Positions 1 through 7,737 of a stretch of DNA of 64,000 nt are shown here, in pieces. Location: contig SYIK01000005.1 in assembly GCA_005798905.1 (NCBI GenBank), forward strand, positions 186,001 to 250,000, in the 5' to 3' direction. The translations under genes and the position numbers were made by a program. The notes under the pieces are model-generated. The model was not told the origin of the DNA. It saw only the letters and a program-made list of their open reading frames with translations, and did no database searches. This DNA comes from Bacteroidota bacterium (lineage in GTDB: Bacteria > Bacteroidota > Bacteroidia > Chitinophagales > Chitinophagaceae). Position 1 is the stretch's first letter. Every line of letters begins with the position of its first letter.

Positions 1-386
1 AAAATAATTCTAGTATGTGCTGCCACATGTGCTGCAGAAACTACAGAATTGGTTAATTTAGTAATGTAATAAGCTCCCCCAACAATTTCCAGTTCTTCTG
101 TTTTTTTCAACGCTTCCACAACAGTTAAAATATCAATTGGCTGCGTTTTGTTACTAAGAGCTTGCATTGCACTAAAAATACGTGTATGCGCATCTACATA
201 AAAACAATTTGGCTTTAATGTTTCAGCAACAATATCGAAAGCATTTTTATCTAATAAAATAGCGCCCAAAACTGCTTCTTCCAAATCTTTTGCTTGCGGA
301 GGCAGTTTTCCAAAAACCATTGTGCTTAAATCCAACGATGTTTTTTTTCTTTGTGTTCTTTCTTTATTAAAATTTTTAAGTTCCAT
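1..386 (-). CDS. dnaB: Replicative DNA helicase DnaB, N-terminal part (runs off the window)
   Basis: The reverse strand from an ATG at 386 reads through the window edge without a stop (about 128 codons). The first ~30 residues are a basic lead-in. Then comes the DnaB N-terminal domain, with LPPQAKDLEEAVLGAILLD and later PIDILTVVEAL and GGAYYITKLTN, all typical of the helicase-primase interaction domain. The product unwinds DNA ahead of the replication fork. The RecA-like ATPase domain lies outside the window. A 7-bp inverted repeat lies 30-48 bp upstream of the start. Family assignment is firm; the gene is incomplete only because of the window edge. Confidence 0.93.
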   Translation of the reverse strand, partial: MELKNFNKERTQRKKTSLDLSTMVFGKLPPQAKDLEEAVLGAILLDKNAFDIVAETLKPNCFYVDAHTRIFSAMQALSNKTQPIDILTVVEALKKTEELEIVGGAYYITKLTNSVVSAAHVAAHTRII

Positions 387-415
387 TTTTTATTTTTCAG
401 ATAGTTTTTTCATCC

Positions 416-434
416 CATTGATTTTCGATCAATG
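416..434. promoter_or_regulatory. Perfect 7-bp inverted repeat upstream of dnaB
   Basis: CATTGAT-TTTCG-ATCAATG is a perfect inverted repeat with a 5-bp spacer, 30 bp upstream of the dnaB ATG. It could be an operator or a leader hairpin. It resembles the FNR half-site TTGAT/ATCAA, but the spacer is 5 bp, not the 4 bp of classical FNR boxes, so I do not call it FNR. Confidence 0.4.
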
Positions 435-702
435 ACTTTCGGGTTACAAGTAAAAATAAAATTTGAAAAAATTTATTAATTCGATTCGTTCTCCTAAAGT
501 CAGCCACGAAAATAAAGGTCAATGGCAGAAGAAAACAAATTTTTCTTTCTTCACTTCTATTCCACAAGTTTTTCCACATTTTGATTAAATACAATGTTTC
601 TAATTTACAAAAAATGTTAAAAAAAACTTTCGCATTTTTCAGCACATTCTTTCTAACTCTATACACGGTTCTTTCAGAAGCTGGAATCTAAAAATTAGTT
701 TT

Positions 703-747
703 TATGTTTTTTGTCATATTTTATTTGACGAATTAAAATTAAATTTG
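703..747 (+). promoter_or_regulatory. CRP/FNR-type site plus -7 element for the 840 gene
   Basis: The site is TATGT-TTTTTG-TCATA (703-718), one half-site mismatch from TATGA-N6-TCATA. After exactly 21 bp comes TAAATTTG (740-747), a perfect match to the Bacteroidetes -7 consensus TAnnTTTG. With a start site a few bases after the box, the palindrome centre is near -41, the class II activator position. The same arrangement and spacing recur at 2063-2107, 3510-3554 and 10241-10285. Confidence 0.75.
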
Positions 748-839
748 CAGCCGTTTATTTGTTTGTCATTCAAATTATAAAAAATACAAACAAAAACAAA
801 TACGTTTAAAGAAATCATAACCTATATTATTAAATACAA

Positions 840-2054
840 TTGAACACGAAATTTTGGTTGAAACTTTCCTTATTGAACTTGTGTATTGTTACTGCTATTG
901 GCGTATTGATGCGCTTTAAAATAGGTTTTGAATTCCCTTATTTTGATCAAAAACATCTTCAACACTCGCACTCTCATTTTGCTTTTGTCGGCTGGATTAG
1001 CCACACTTTAATGGTATTGATGATTAATTATCTTCAAACAAAAATTGATGACTTTCGCGGGAACAAATACAGAAAAATAATTATAGCTAATTTAATATGT
1101 TCTTATGGGATGCTTGTTTTCTTTATTATAGAAGGGTACGGATTATATTCCATATTTTTTGAAACTGCAGCCATATTTGTAGCCTATTATTTTGGGTATC
1201 AATTCATCAAAGATTTGAAATTGTTGGACGATGATTTACTGGCAAAAAACTGGTTTAAAGCAGCTATACTTTTTAATATCATGTCGTCTGTCGGTACATT
1301 TTATTTGGCTTATTTGATGACTACTAAAAACTTTATACAGGATTTATATTTATCTTCTGTGTATTATTATTTGCATTTTCAGTACAATGGTTGGTTTTTC
1401 TTTGCTTGTATGGGTTTATTTTTTGGGCTTTTAAATCTTAGAAAATCTGAACATCCTTTTTATGAGACAACGTTTAAATTGTTTGCAATAGCTTGTATTC
1501 CTGCATATCTTTTGTCAATGCTTTGGGTAGATTTACCCTTATGGCTTTACGTAATTACAGTACTGGCCGCATTAATTCAGGTTTTTGTCTGGTTTAAATT
1601 TCTATTAGTTTTATGGAAAACCAGAAAAAAATTATTGAAAAATTATTCAAATTTGTTAAGATATATTTTACTATTTGTAGGCCTTGCTTTGAGTATAAAA
1701 TTATTACTTCAACTTGGCTCCACCATTCCCATCGTTAGCAAATTAGTTTTTGGATTTAGACCCATTGTCATTGCATATTTACACCTTATTCTACTAGCAA
1801 TAATCACCTTATTTTTATTGTTTTATATCTATACCAATCAATTATTTTTTATTTCAAAAAAAATAAAAAATGGAATACTTTTATTCTCAATTGGAGTTAT
1901 TTTAAACGAGCTAGTCTTAGCTATTCAAGGTGTTGCCTCATTTAGCTATACCATTATTCCTTATGTAAATGAAATTCTTTTTGGAGCTTCAATTATTTTA
2001 TTATTGGGAATCGTTTTAACTGCTTATTTTTCTTTTAAAGAAGTAAAACAATAA
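840..2054 (+). CDS. Polytopic membrane protein resembling haem-copper oxidase subunit I
   Basis: The 404-residue protein is almost entirely hydrophobic, with about 11-12 predicted membrane spans. Histidines lie in HLQHSHSHFAFVGW (residues ~40-53), LHFQYNGWFF (~180-190) and AYLHLILL (~313), the kind of spacing seen in haem-copper oxidase/NorB-like subunit I proteins. The usual full set of haem and copper ligands is not evident, and no subunit II is encoded nearby. It starts with TTG: an in-frame stop lies shortly upstream and there is no earlier ATG. Its promoter shares the CRP/FNR-type site of the neighbouring nos, scdA and FAS1 units, so I infer a role in NO/N2O metabolism or membrane redox sensing. 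The function is unknown; an NnrS-like role is an alternative. Confidence 0.7.
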   Translation: MNTKFWLKLSLLNLCIVTAIGVLMRFKIGFEFPYFDQKHLQHSHSHFAFVGWISHTLMVLMINYLQTKIDDFRGNKYRKIIIANLICSYGMLVFFIIEGYGLYSIFFETAAIFVAYYFGYQFIKDLKLLDDDLLAKNWFKAAILFNIMSSVGTFYLAYLMTTKNFIQDLYLSSVYYYLHFQYNGWFFFACMGLFFGLLNLRKSEHPFYETTFKLFAIACIPAYLLSMLWVDLPLWLYVITVLAALIQVFVWFKFLLVLWKTRKKLLKNYSNLLRYILLFVGLALSIKLLLQLGSTIPIVSKLVFGFRPIVIAYLHLILLAIITLFLLFYIYTNQLFFISKKIKNGILLFSIGVILNELVLAIQGVASFSYTIIPYVNEILFGASIILLLGIVLTAYFSFKEVKQ

Positions 2055-2062
2055 TCTTCCTT

Positions 2063-2107
2063 TATGATTAAAATCATATAAGGAGTGTTTGAAAATAAAT
2101 AACTTTG
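2063..2107 (+). promoter_or_regulatory. CRP/FNR-type site plus -7 element for the FAS1 lipoprotein
   Basis: TATGATTAAAATCATA (2063-2078) is a perfect palindrome of the TATGA-N6-TCATA type. TAACTTTG (2100-2107), a perfect TAnnTTTG element, follows after 21 bp. The geometry matches the three other sites in the first 10 kb. The site lies 8 bp after the stop of the upstream gene, so the FAS1 gene has its own promoter. Confidence 0.8.
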
Positions 2108-2124
2108 TTCTATAAAAATTTTTT

Positions 2125-2679
2125 ATGAAAAAATCAATTCAATTATTGCTACTCGCTTGTTTGTTTGCATTTTTTGGATGCAAAAACAATAGCGAAACCA
2201 CAAAAAATTCTACAAACGAAAACACAGAGACAACATCAACAGGACAGGAAGGAGTCGTAGATGAGAACTCTGCTCCAAACATTGTTCAAGTTGCTTCTGG
2301 AAGCAAAGATCACACCACATTAGTTGCCGCTGTAAAGGCTGCTGAACTTGTTAGAGCTCTGAGTAATGCTGGGCCATTTACCGTTTTTGCTCCAACAAAT
2401 GCAGCTTTTGACAAACTGCCTGCTGGAACTGTAGAAGGTTTATTGAAACCAGAGAAAAAAGGAGATTTGCAAAACATTCTTGGTTACCATACTTATGTAG
2501 GTAACTTGAAAGCAGAATATATGCAAGATGGTCAAGAGTTTGATATGGTTTTTGGTGGGAAAGTAAAAATCACCAAAAAAGATGACAAAACTTATGTTAA
2601 TGGTTCAGAATTAGTGGCATCAATCCAAACATCAAATGGAATTATTCATGTTATTGGAGATGTACTATTACCAAAATAG
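2125..2679 (+). CDS. Fasciclin (FAS1) domain lipoprotein
   Basis: The 184-residue protein begins with a lipoprotein signal (LFAFFGC, lipidated Cys near residue 19). A Ser/Thr/Asn/Glu-rich linker follows, then one FAS1 domain (~55-184). Diagnostic FAS1 blocks are TLVAAVKAAELV, GPFTVFAPTNAAFDKLP (H1) and NGIIHVIGDVLLP (H2). FAS1 proteins usually act as extracellular adhesion or small-ligand-binding modules. It should sit on the outer face of the inner membrane or in the outer membrane. It lies between a haem-copper-like protein and scdA and has a strong copy of the shared CRP/FNR-type site, so it probably belongs to the N2O/NO response. That role is inferred from the promoter. Confidence 0.88.
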   Translation: MKKSIQLLLLACLFAFFGCKNNSETTKNSTNENTETTSTGQEGVVDENSAPNIVQVASGSKDHTTLVAAVKAAELVRALSNAGPFTVFAPTNAAFDKLPAGTVEGLLKPEKKGDLQNILGYHTYVGNLKAEYMQDGQEFDMVFGGKVKITKKDDKTYVNGSELVASIQTSNGIIHVIGDVLLPK

Positions 2680-2720
2680 TATTATTTGAACTTTGTTTTT
2701 CTTGTTAAATTAAACTAAAA

Positions 2721-2750
2721 AGCGTGAACTATAACAGTTCGCGCTTTTTT
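2721..2750. terminator. Bidirectional terminator between FAS1 gene and scdA
   Basis: AGCGTGAACT-ATAAC-AGTTCGCGCT forms a 10-bp stem (one G-T pair), with a T6 run on the plus strand and an A run on the other side. It can therefore stop transcription from both convergent genes. Confidence 0.85.
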
Positions 2751-2772
2751 ATTTCATTGACTAATTAAAATC

Positions 2773-3492
2773 TCAAACGATTTTTTCTAACTCTTTAGCT
2801 TTCTTAAAAAGAATATTGTTTTCTAAATGAATATGTTTGTGTAAATCTTGTTCAAATTCTTTAAGCATAGCAAAAGCCACTTTATACGTCTCACAGGCAT
2901 CAGCTGGAGGGTTATATCCATTAGTCAATTCAGAAATTTTTACAAATAAATTCCCTTCAGCCTCATGCTCATCTTTAAGCATCTCAATTGGATTATCAAC
3001 TGTTTCAAAATTTGGTTTTTGAATAGATTCATTATTTTTTAATGCTGAAATCATTAATTTAATAAATGGAAACAAAATTTCTTCTTCTTTTTGTAAATGC
3101 TGAAATAAATTTGTTGCACTAACTTTAAACAAATTATTAATTTCAAATAATTCTGGATGTCTTTCCCCATGAACTTTACATAATTTATCTAAATAAGTTA
3201 ATATCACTGGTGTTTTAGATAAAATATATTTATGATGTGTTTCTATAATATAATCAATTAATAAATTAGGAGAAAATGATTTAAACTCTATTTCAGAAGA
3301 AGAGTTTGAATTTAAAATCATATTGATTTCATCTTCAATTTGATTACTATCCAACCCTTTTACCTGACAAACCTCATCAAGTGTTTTATTGCCTTTACAG
3401 CAAAAATCAATTTTGTATTTTGAAAAAAGAGCTGCTGTTCTGAAGTCTTTCGCTACATATTCTCCAATGGTTGCATTTTTAATTTTGTTCAT
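2773..3492 (-). CDS. scdA: Iron-sulfur cluster repair di-iron protein (RIC/ScdA/YtfE family)
   Basis: The 239-residue protein has the ScdA N-terminal domain (residues 1-60: IGEYVAKDFRTAALFSKY and FCCKGNKTL). A hemerythrin-like four-helix domain follows (~75-235), with candidate di-iron ligands in ETHHKY, HLQKEEE, DEHEAEG and HKHIHLE. RIC proteins repair iron-sulfur clusters damaged by NO and peroxide in the cytoplasm. It is read leftward from its own promoter, which carries the shared CRP/FNR-type palindrome, consistent with NO or low-oxygen induction alongside the nos genes. Length and order match the family. Confidence 0.93.
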   Translation of the reverse strand: MNKIKNATIGEYVAKDFRTAALFSKYKIDFCCKGNKTLDEVCQVKGLDSNQIEDEINMILNSNSSSEIEFKSFSPNLLIDYIIETHHKYILSKTPVILTYLDKLCKVHGERHPELFEINNLFKVSATNLFQHLQKEEEILFPFIKLMISALKNNESIQKPNFETVDNPIEMLKDEHEAEGNLFVKISELTNGYNPPADACETYKVAFAMLKEFEQDLHKHIHLENNILFKKAKELEKIV

Positions 3493-3509
3493 AATTTTTA
3501 AATTTTAAT

Positions 3510-3554
3510 CGAAGGTATTTCAAAGAAAAAATAAAATATATGAGCTAAATCATA
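3510..3554 (-). promoter_or_regulatory. CRP/FNR-type site plus -7 element for scdA
   Basis: TATGAGCTAAATCATA (plus-strand reading, 3539-3554) is a perfect TATGA-N6-TCATA palindrome. On the minus strand it is followed after 21 bp by TACCTTCG (3517-3510), a one-mismatch TAnnTTTG element. Spacing is identical to the other three members of the set. The start codon is at 3492. Confidence 0.75.
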
Positions 3555-3613
3555 AAAAAAAATAATCTCATCCAACTCTCACTAAACCATATAAAATCAA
3601 CATTATTTTTTTA

Positions 3614-4381
3614 TTACAAATCTTTACTCTTAAACTTATTAAGAGAAATATAAAAAGGAAAGAAAAACCAAAAACACAAAAACAAAAACGACATTATCAA
3701 TCCAGTTGTTGTGCCAAAAAAATCTTTGAAAATCGCACCTGTATATCCCAACATTGCTGAAACATCAAGGTGTAATAGAATTTGAATTCTAGCCAAATCT
3801 ATTGGACTTAACGCGGTAACTGCCACCATCGCTTTTTCGATAGGATAATCGGATAATTGGTATAATAAAAACAAAACCATCCCGTCAAAAAGTAAGGCAA
3901 AATACAGCCAGTTCATAATCGCAATTCCAATTCCTTTTGCTTTATCTCTGGTGAGTATAGAACTTAAAAATGCTAAGGATACAAAAATCACCGAAATTAA
4001 ACAACCTACAATAATCATCATTATTCCAACAATGCCTGGAGCATTAATTAGTAGTGGAATCCCTGCCCCAATAAAAAAAGCTAACACCATTGACAGCGAT
4101 AGCCCTATAAATAAACTCAACCAAATCTTTTTTCGTTTTATGGGCTGGCTTAATAACAATTCAATGAATTCTGAAGAATTATACAAATAAATAGTTGCAA
4201 AAAGGATAGAAACTAATGGAACTGTAAACAAAATCACGTTCAATATTGTGAGCAACCCTTTGGCAGCATTGTCTTCTAACCCAAAAGAACTCCAAGACAG
4301 CAAAGCTAAAATTAATGTATAAGCCAAAACAATCTTGTTTTTTAGAATATCGAAAAATATGATTTTAATGATTCTGTACAT
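3614..4381 (-). CDS. nosY: Nos ABC transporter permease NosY
   Basis: The 255-residue protein has about six membrane spans. It is the permease partner of the NosF ATPase encoded 19 bp upstream. The NosDFY complex is required to assemble the copper-sulfur CuZ site of nitrous-oxide reductase. ATG at 4381 is preferred over a TTG two codons earlier. It is the last gene of the leftward nos operon, with 59 bp between its end and the possible extent of scdA promoter DNA. Features include an early hydrophobic span (IVLAYTLILALLSW) and the segment LSPIDLARIQILLHLD before the last spans, as in other NosY proteins. Confidence 0.88.
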   Translation of the reverse strand: MYRIIKIIFFDILKNKIVLAYTLILALLSWSSFGLEDNAAKGLLTILNVILFTVPLVSILFATIYLYNSSEFIELLLSQPIKRKKIWLSLFIGLSLSMVLAFFIGAGIPLLINAPGIVGIMMIIVGCLISVIFVSLAFLSSILTRDKAKGIGIAIMNWLYFALLFDGMVLFLLYQLSDYPIEKAMVAVTALSPIDLARIQILLHLDVSAMLGYTGAIFKDFFGTTTGLIMSFLFLCFWFFFPFYISLNKFKSKDL

Positions 4382-4400
4382 ACTCAAAAATTATTTTTTA

Positions 4401-5105
4401 TTATTTTGATTTCAAAACATTTGCAATTGCTTTTGCTATTTTTTGTTCGTTTGTAGATAGTAATAAATCGTCAATAGTTTTAAAAAAATATACTTGCCCT
4501 TCTTGCATAAAAATAATATTACTAACCATATCGTCTAGTTCACTCAAAAGATGGGAAGTAATCAAAATCAATTTCCCTTTTTCTCTCTCCTTGATTATTT
4601 TTTCCTTTAATATTTCGGATGCTAAAGGATCTAATCCCGCAGTTGGTTCATCTAAAATCAACACATCGGGATTGAATAAGAATGCTAATGTGGCACTTAC
4701 TTTCTGAGTTGTTCCACCGGAAAGCGTTCGCATTTGCTTATTGAATATTTTTTCGAGTTTAAATGCTTTTACTAAATCCTCATCTAAATCTTGATTAGCA
4801 TTCCGAATTTTTTTAACCATTTCGATAATTTGACCAACAGTCATATAATCTGGATAACGTCCTATTTGTGGCATATAACCAATTTGTTCTCGATACTTGT
4901 ATTTTTTAAGTATTGATTTTTGGTTAAATAAAATATCTCCTTTTGTAGGAATTATCATTCCGAGAATGCTTTTTATCAAAGTCGTTTTTCCGCATCCATT
5001 TGGGCCAATCAATGCGATGCATTCTCCCTTATTGAAAGTAAGATTGATATTGTTTAAAACTTCAACCTTCCCAAACTTTTTGTATATATTTTTTATTTCT
5101 ATCAT
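4401..5105 (-). CDS. nosF: Nos ABC transporter ATPase NosF
   Basis: The 234-residue ABC ATPase has Walker A GPNGCGKTT (~34-42), Q-loop YMPQIGRYPDY, signature LSGGTTQKVS (~129) and Walker B VLILDEPTAGLDP. Its start codon overlaps the nosD stop (ATGA), so the two are translationally coupled. It powers the NosDFY machinery at the inner membrane during maturation of N2O reductase. Length and motifs are complete. Confidence 0.93.
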   Translation of the reverse strand: MIEIKNIYKKFGKVEVLNNINLTFNKGECIALIGPNGCGKTTLIKSILGMIIPTKGDILFNQKSILKKYKYREQIGYMPQIGRYPDYMTVGQIIEMVKKIRNANQDLDEDLVKAFKLEKIFNKQMRTLSGGTTQKVSATLAFLFNPDVLILDEPTAGLDPLASEILKEKIIKEREKGKLILITSHLLSELDDMVSNIIFMQEGQVYFFKTIDDLLLSTNEQKIAKAIANVLKSK

Positions 5106-6343
5106 AAAGTCAATGAGTGCATTAATGGCGTTTTATCAATAAAATTATCTGGCGTAATACTTGGTAATATTTTTTCTGATTTATCTAAAAGTGTTATCAT
5201 AAAACTTCTGAAAAGTAACATTGCTGATGGATTATTTTCGGTAATAACAGCAAACAAACTCAATGGATGGAATGGCACATCACCTATTCCATTTTTATCT
5301 AAATCGTAACCTTCGTATTTATCCCAGTAATTACTATTGAAAGTATTGAGCACTAAATTCCCATTAGTAGCAATGTCAAAAGTATTTCCAATAAAATTAT
5401 TATTCTTAATCTCGTTATCCATACAACTTGCTTGAATTTTCATGCCCCAGCCGTTAGCTTTAAACCCATTTTTTTCTACTAATATTCTACTTGTTCCTTC
5501 CATATGAATGCCGGTAGTATTTTTATCAAACTTATTCCCAATAATATAACTATCCGAAATTTCTTTGAGCAATAATCCATAAGCCGAATCTCCCCAGTTT
5601 TCTTCAAAAAAATTGTTGAACATCTTAACCCTTTTGGTAAACATAACAGCAACTCCAGCGCCATTGTTTTTAAAAATATTAGAAATATAAGCATCATCAT
5701 TGGAGAACATAAAATGCAACCCGTAACGGACATTCATGATAGATATATTTCTCCAAATCACTGAATTAGTGACAAATTCGAAATAGATTCCATCGCGATG
5801 ACCAGAAATTGTATTAGCTGAAATTTGAAGACTGTCACTTTTCCAACAATGAATTCCATTGCCAATAAGCTGTTCCTGTTTTCCATAAGCCCTAATTTTA
5901 TTCTCTTTTACAATACAGTTCTTTCCATTTTGAATATAAATTCCAAAGAAATTATTTTCGAGAATATTATTTTGAATAACAATATTTTTTCTATTATATA
6001 CTTTGATTCCACAAGGATCTTCCAGTGTACCATATCCTGAATTTATTATTTTTAACCCTTCTACAATTACACTATCTGCCTTTATTGAAAGTACTTCATA
6101 TTTTTTTTGCCCATCTAAAATTGGAAAATCTTTACCAATGAAAACTATTTTTTTGTCAATAACAATATTCCCTTCTTTGTATAGCCCATTGTGTACCAAA
6201 ATTGTATCGTCAACTTTTGCAATTGCTATAGCTTTCTTTATTGACTGTACAGGCTTACTAGCTCCAACTTCAATCACATTGGCTTGAATATATAAAGGGG
6301 AAAATAGAAATAGAAAGAGAAATAGAAAGAGAGTGTTTTTCAT
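5102..6343 (-). CDS. nosD: Periplasmic copper-site assembly protein NosD
   Basis: The 413-residue protein has a Sec signal peptide followed by a right-handed parallel beta-helix (about 100-330, repeated N-x-I/F-x-x-N strands such as NTISGHRDGIYFE and NNFIGNTFDI). This is the NosD/carbohydrate-binding CASH fold. NosD works with NosF and NosY to deliver sulfur and copper for the CuZ centre of NosZ in the periplasm. The signal peptide core is an unusually regular LFLFLFLFLF run encoded by tandem CTCTTT/CTATTT hexamers. It overlaps nosF by 4 bp. Confidence 0.92.
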   Translation of the reverse strand: MKNTLFLFLFLFLFSPLYIQANVIEVGASKPVQSIKKAIAIAKVDDTILVHNGLYKEGNIVIDKKIVFIGKDFPILDGQKKYEVLSIKADSVIVEGLKIINSGYGTLEDPCGIKVYNRKNIVIQNNILENNFFGIYIQNGKNCIVKENKIRAYGKQEQLIGNGIHCWKSDSLQISANTISGHRDGIYFEFVTNSVIWRNISIMNVRYGLHFMFSNDDAYISNIFKNNGAGVAVMFTKRVKMFNNFFEENWGDSAYGLLLKEISDSYIIGNKFDKNTTGIHMEGTSRILVEKNGFKANGWGMKIQASCMDNEIKNNNFIGNTFDIATNGNLVLNTFNSNYWDKYEGYDLDKNGIGDVPFHPLSLFAVITENNPSAMLLFRSFMITLLDKSEKILPSITPDNFIDKTPLMHSLTL

Positions 6344-6467
6344 TTTTTATAAAAATATAGCAGCCTAAAACTAAAACATAATTTTGGTATCTCGACGAAG
6401 GAAATATTACACTTGTTACTCATGCTTCAAATTCACTTTTGCCAAAATAAAATACTTCTCCCCCAGC

Positions 6468-6893
6468 TTATTCCTTTGTAATAATCGCTTTCCAAGTAAT
6501 CGATTTTGCATTTAGTCTTGATTCAAATTCTTTTGCGTCCTTTTCTTTTAAAAATGCTATAATTCCGCCTTTCATTGGACTTTGTATTGTACCGCCAGAT
6601 AGGAAAAATGCAGTTTCAGCTGAAATTAAATTATTGTCTTGTGTAAAATCATTTACATAATACGCTTCAATTTTTGTTGTAGCATTTTCTTTACAATAAT
6701 TAATCATACATATAAAATCGTCAAATTTATATACTCTTCCTTTTTGAGTAATTACTTCGGAAGCATATTTCCCATCTGCAATGCTCATTTTACAAAAATC
6801 GCAATTATCAACATTTAATTTTATGGGATCTACTTTATACGAACTACAAGAAAATGATGCTAACAAGATTATTATTGAAATAATATATTTCAT
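6468..6893 (-). CDS. nosL: Copper-binding lipoprotein NosL
   Basis: The 141-residue protein has a lipoprotein signal (LLASFSC, Cys16) and the NosL motif CDFCKM (Cys31, Cys34, Met36), which binds Cu(I). Conserved later parts are FDDFICMINY and the glycine-rich segment FFLSGGTIQSPMKGGIIAF. NosL hands copper to apo-NosZ via NosD. It is separated from nosD by 124 bp in which I see no gene. Confidence 0.92.
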   Translation of the reverse strand: MKYIISIIILLASFSCSSYKVDPIKLNVDNCDFCKMSIADGKYASEVITQKGRVYKFDDFICMINYCKENATTKIEAYYVNDFTQDNNLISAETAFFLSGGTIQSPMKGGIIAFLKEKDAKEFESRLNAKSITWKAIITKE

Positions 6894-6899
6894 ATTAAA

Positions 6900-7016
6900 T
6901 TATTTTTTTTCAACAGTAAGTTTAGTCAATTCAACACGACAATTATCAGAGCTCGTGTAAATTTTTATACCCTTGCCGATATGCAGAAGGATAAGTGATT
7001 GTTTGGAGTAAATTTC
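6900..7016 (-). pseudogene. Possible decayed small ORF between nosB-like gene and nosL
   Basis: The 147-bp gap between the nosB-like stop and the nosL start contains a reverse frame of about 38 codons without a stop (ending KIYTSSDNCRVELTKLTVEKK, trimmed at the N-terminus to KIYT...). It stops just 6 bp before nosL, which is typical operon spacing, but it has no ATG, GTG or plausible start. Other frames of the same stretch also read protein-like over short distances. A frameshifted remnant of a small exported protein is possible; so is chance. Confidence 0.25.
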
Positions 7017-7040
7017 AATTTATAAAAAAGAGTATTATTG

Positions 7041-7616
7041 TTATTTTTTTCTAAAAAATTTATACTCATTAACAACAACAAATCCAAGCAATATACACGC
7101 AAAAATAAGCAACCACCCTCCAGTATCTGGAATAGAAAAAGCACCAAAATTGAGTAATTGTTTGTACCCTATTAACGGCGGTTGATATGCCATTCCGGGG
7201 ACAACTATCGCAGCATTAGGATCAAGGTTATGACCATATTCATAATTCCATCTATAAAAATCTACAGCTGCTAAAAGTATAAATAAAGCATAAGAAATTA
7301 AAAACACTAAAACTGCTTTTCTACGAGCAATAAAAATCAACAATAATGAAATTGCAGCAAAACCTCCAAAAATGTATGGCAATAGAGTAAATTCAAAAAA
7401 ATTTTCGGTATGCAGTGTTGCCATACCTATATAGTGATTTAATCCATTAATGATTTCAACATCGCCACCAATTTTATCAGCATACAAGCGTAACACTAAT
7501 CCTTCAGGATATTGTGGAGCTTCTAAGTCTATTTTCCACAAGGGTACAAATAAGGATCCTGCAAACAATAAAAATGTTATAAAGAGTAAGCCTTTTGATA
7601 ATTTTGAAATTTTCAA
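7041..7616 (-). CDS. NosB-like membrane protein of clade II nos cluster
   Basis: The 191-residue protein has four or five predicted membrane spans: 10-30, a hydrophobic stretch around 75-95 (LLPYIFGGFAAISLLLIF), 100-117 and 165-185. Residues VPLWKIDLEAPQYPEGL and the Tyr/Gly-rich segment NGLNHYIGM are conserved in my memory of proteins encoded directly after clade II nosZ genes, called NosB there. The exact role is not established. It starts with TTG because an in-frame TAA lies just upstream and there is no ATG. It follows nosZ after 121 bp containing a large inverted repeat. Confidence 0.7.
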   Translation of the reverse strand: MKISKLSKGLLFITFLLFAGSLFVPLWKIDLEAPQYPEGLVLRLYADKIGGDVEIINGLNHYIGMATLHTENFFEFTLLPYIFGGFAAISLLLIFIARRKAVLVFLISYALFILLAAVDFYRWNYEYGHNLDPNAAIVVPGMAYQPPLIGYKQLLNFGAFSIPDTGGWLLIFACILLGFVVVNEYKFFRKK

Positions 7617-7649
7617 AATATTTTATTATTAAATAATGTTATAAATAAA

Positions 7650-7716
7650 TGAGCCATTAAGAAATTTAAGCAGTTTAAAATGTGTAACTAAACATTCTTA
7701 ATACCTTAATGGCTCA
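7650..7716 (-). repeat. Long inverted repeat (stem-loop) between nosZ and nosB-like gene
   Basis: TGAGCCATTAAG (7650-7661) and CTTAATGGCTCA (7705-7716) are perfect 12-bp complements separated by 43 nt. The loop contains a smaller AATGT...ACATT pairing. On the transcribed strand the structure lies 22 bp after the nosZ stop and is followed by an AT-rich run. It may act as a processing or stabilising hairpin, or as a partial terminator that lowers expression of the assembly genes relative to nosZ. Confidence 0.65.
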
Positions 7717-7737
7717 AAAAAGATTACCTCAATTTAT

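Larger units (their letters stand above)
387..839. other. Divergent intergenic region between dnaB and the 840 membrane protein
   Basis: No convincing gene is present. An 89-codon reverse open frame (397-666) starts inside AT-rich DNA and has no recognisable domain. The region holds an inverted repeat near dnaB (416-434) and a CRP/FNR-type site with a perfect -7 element (703-747) facing the 840 gene. The rest is A/T-rich without visible structure. Confidence 0.6.

Noticed and set aside
416-434. Classical FNR box
   Set aside because: Half-sites TTGAT/ATCAA are present but the spacer is 5 bp, not 4, and the neighbouring gene is dnaB.
397-666. 89-codon reverse open frame between dnaB and the 840 gene
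   Set aside because: No domain, low-complexity composition typical of AT-rich DNA, and it occupies a divergent promoter region.
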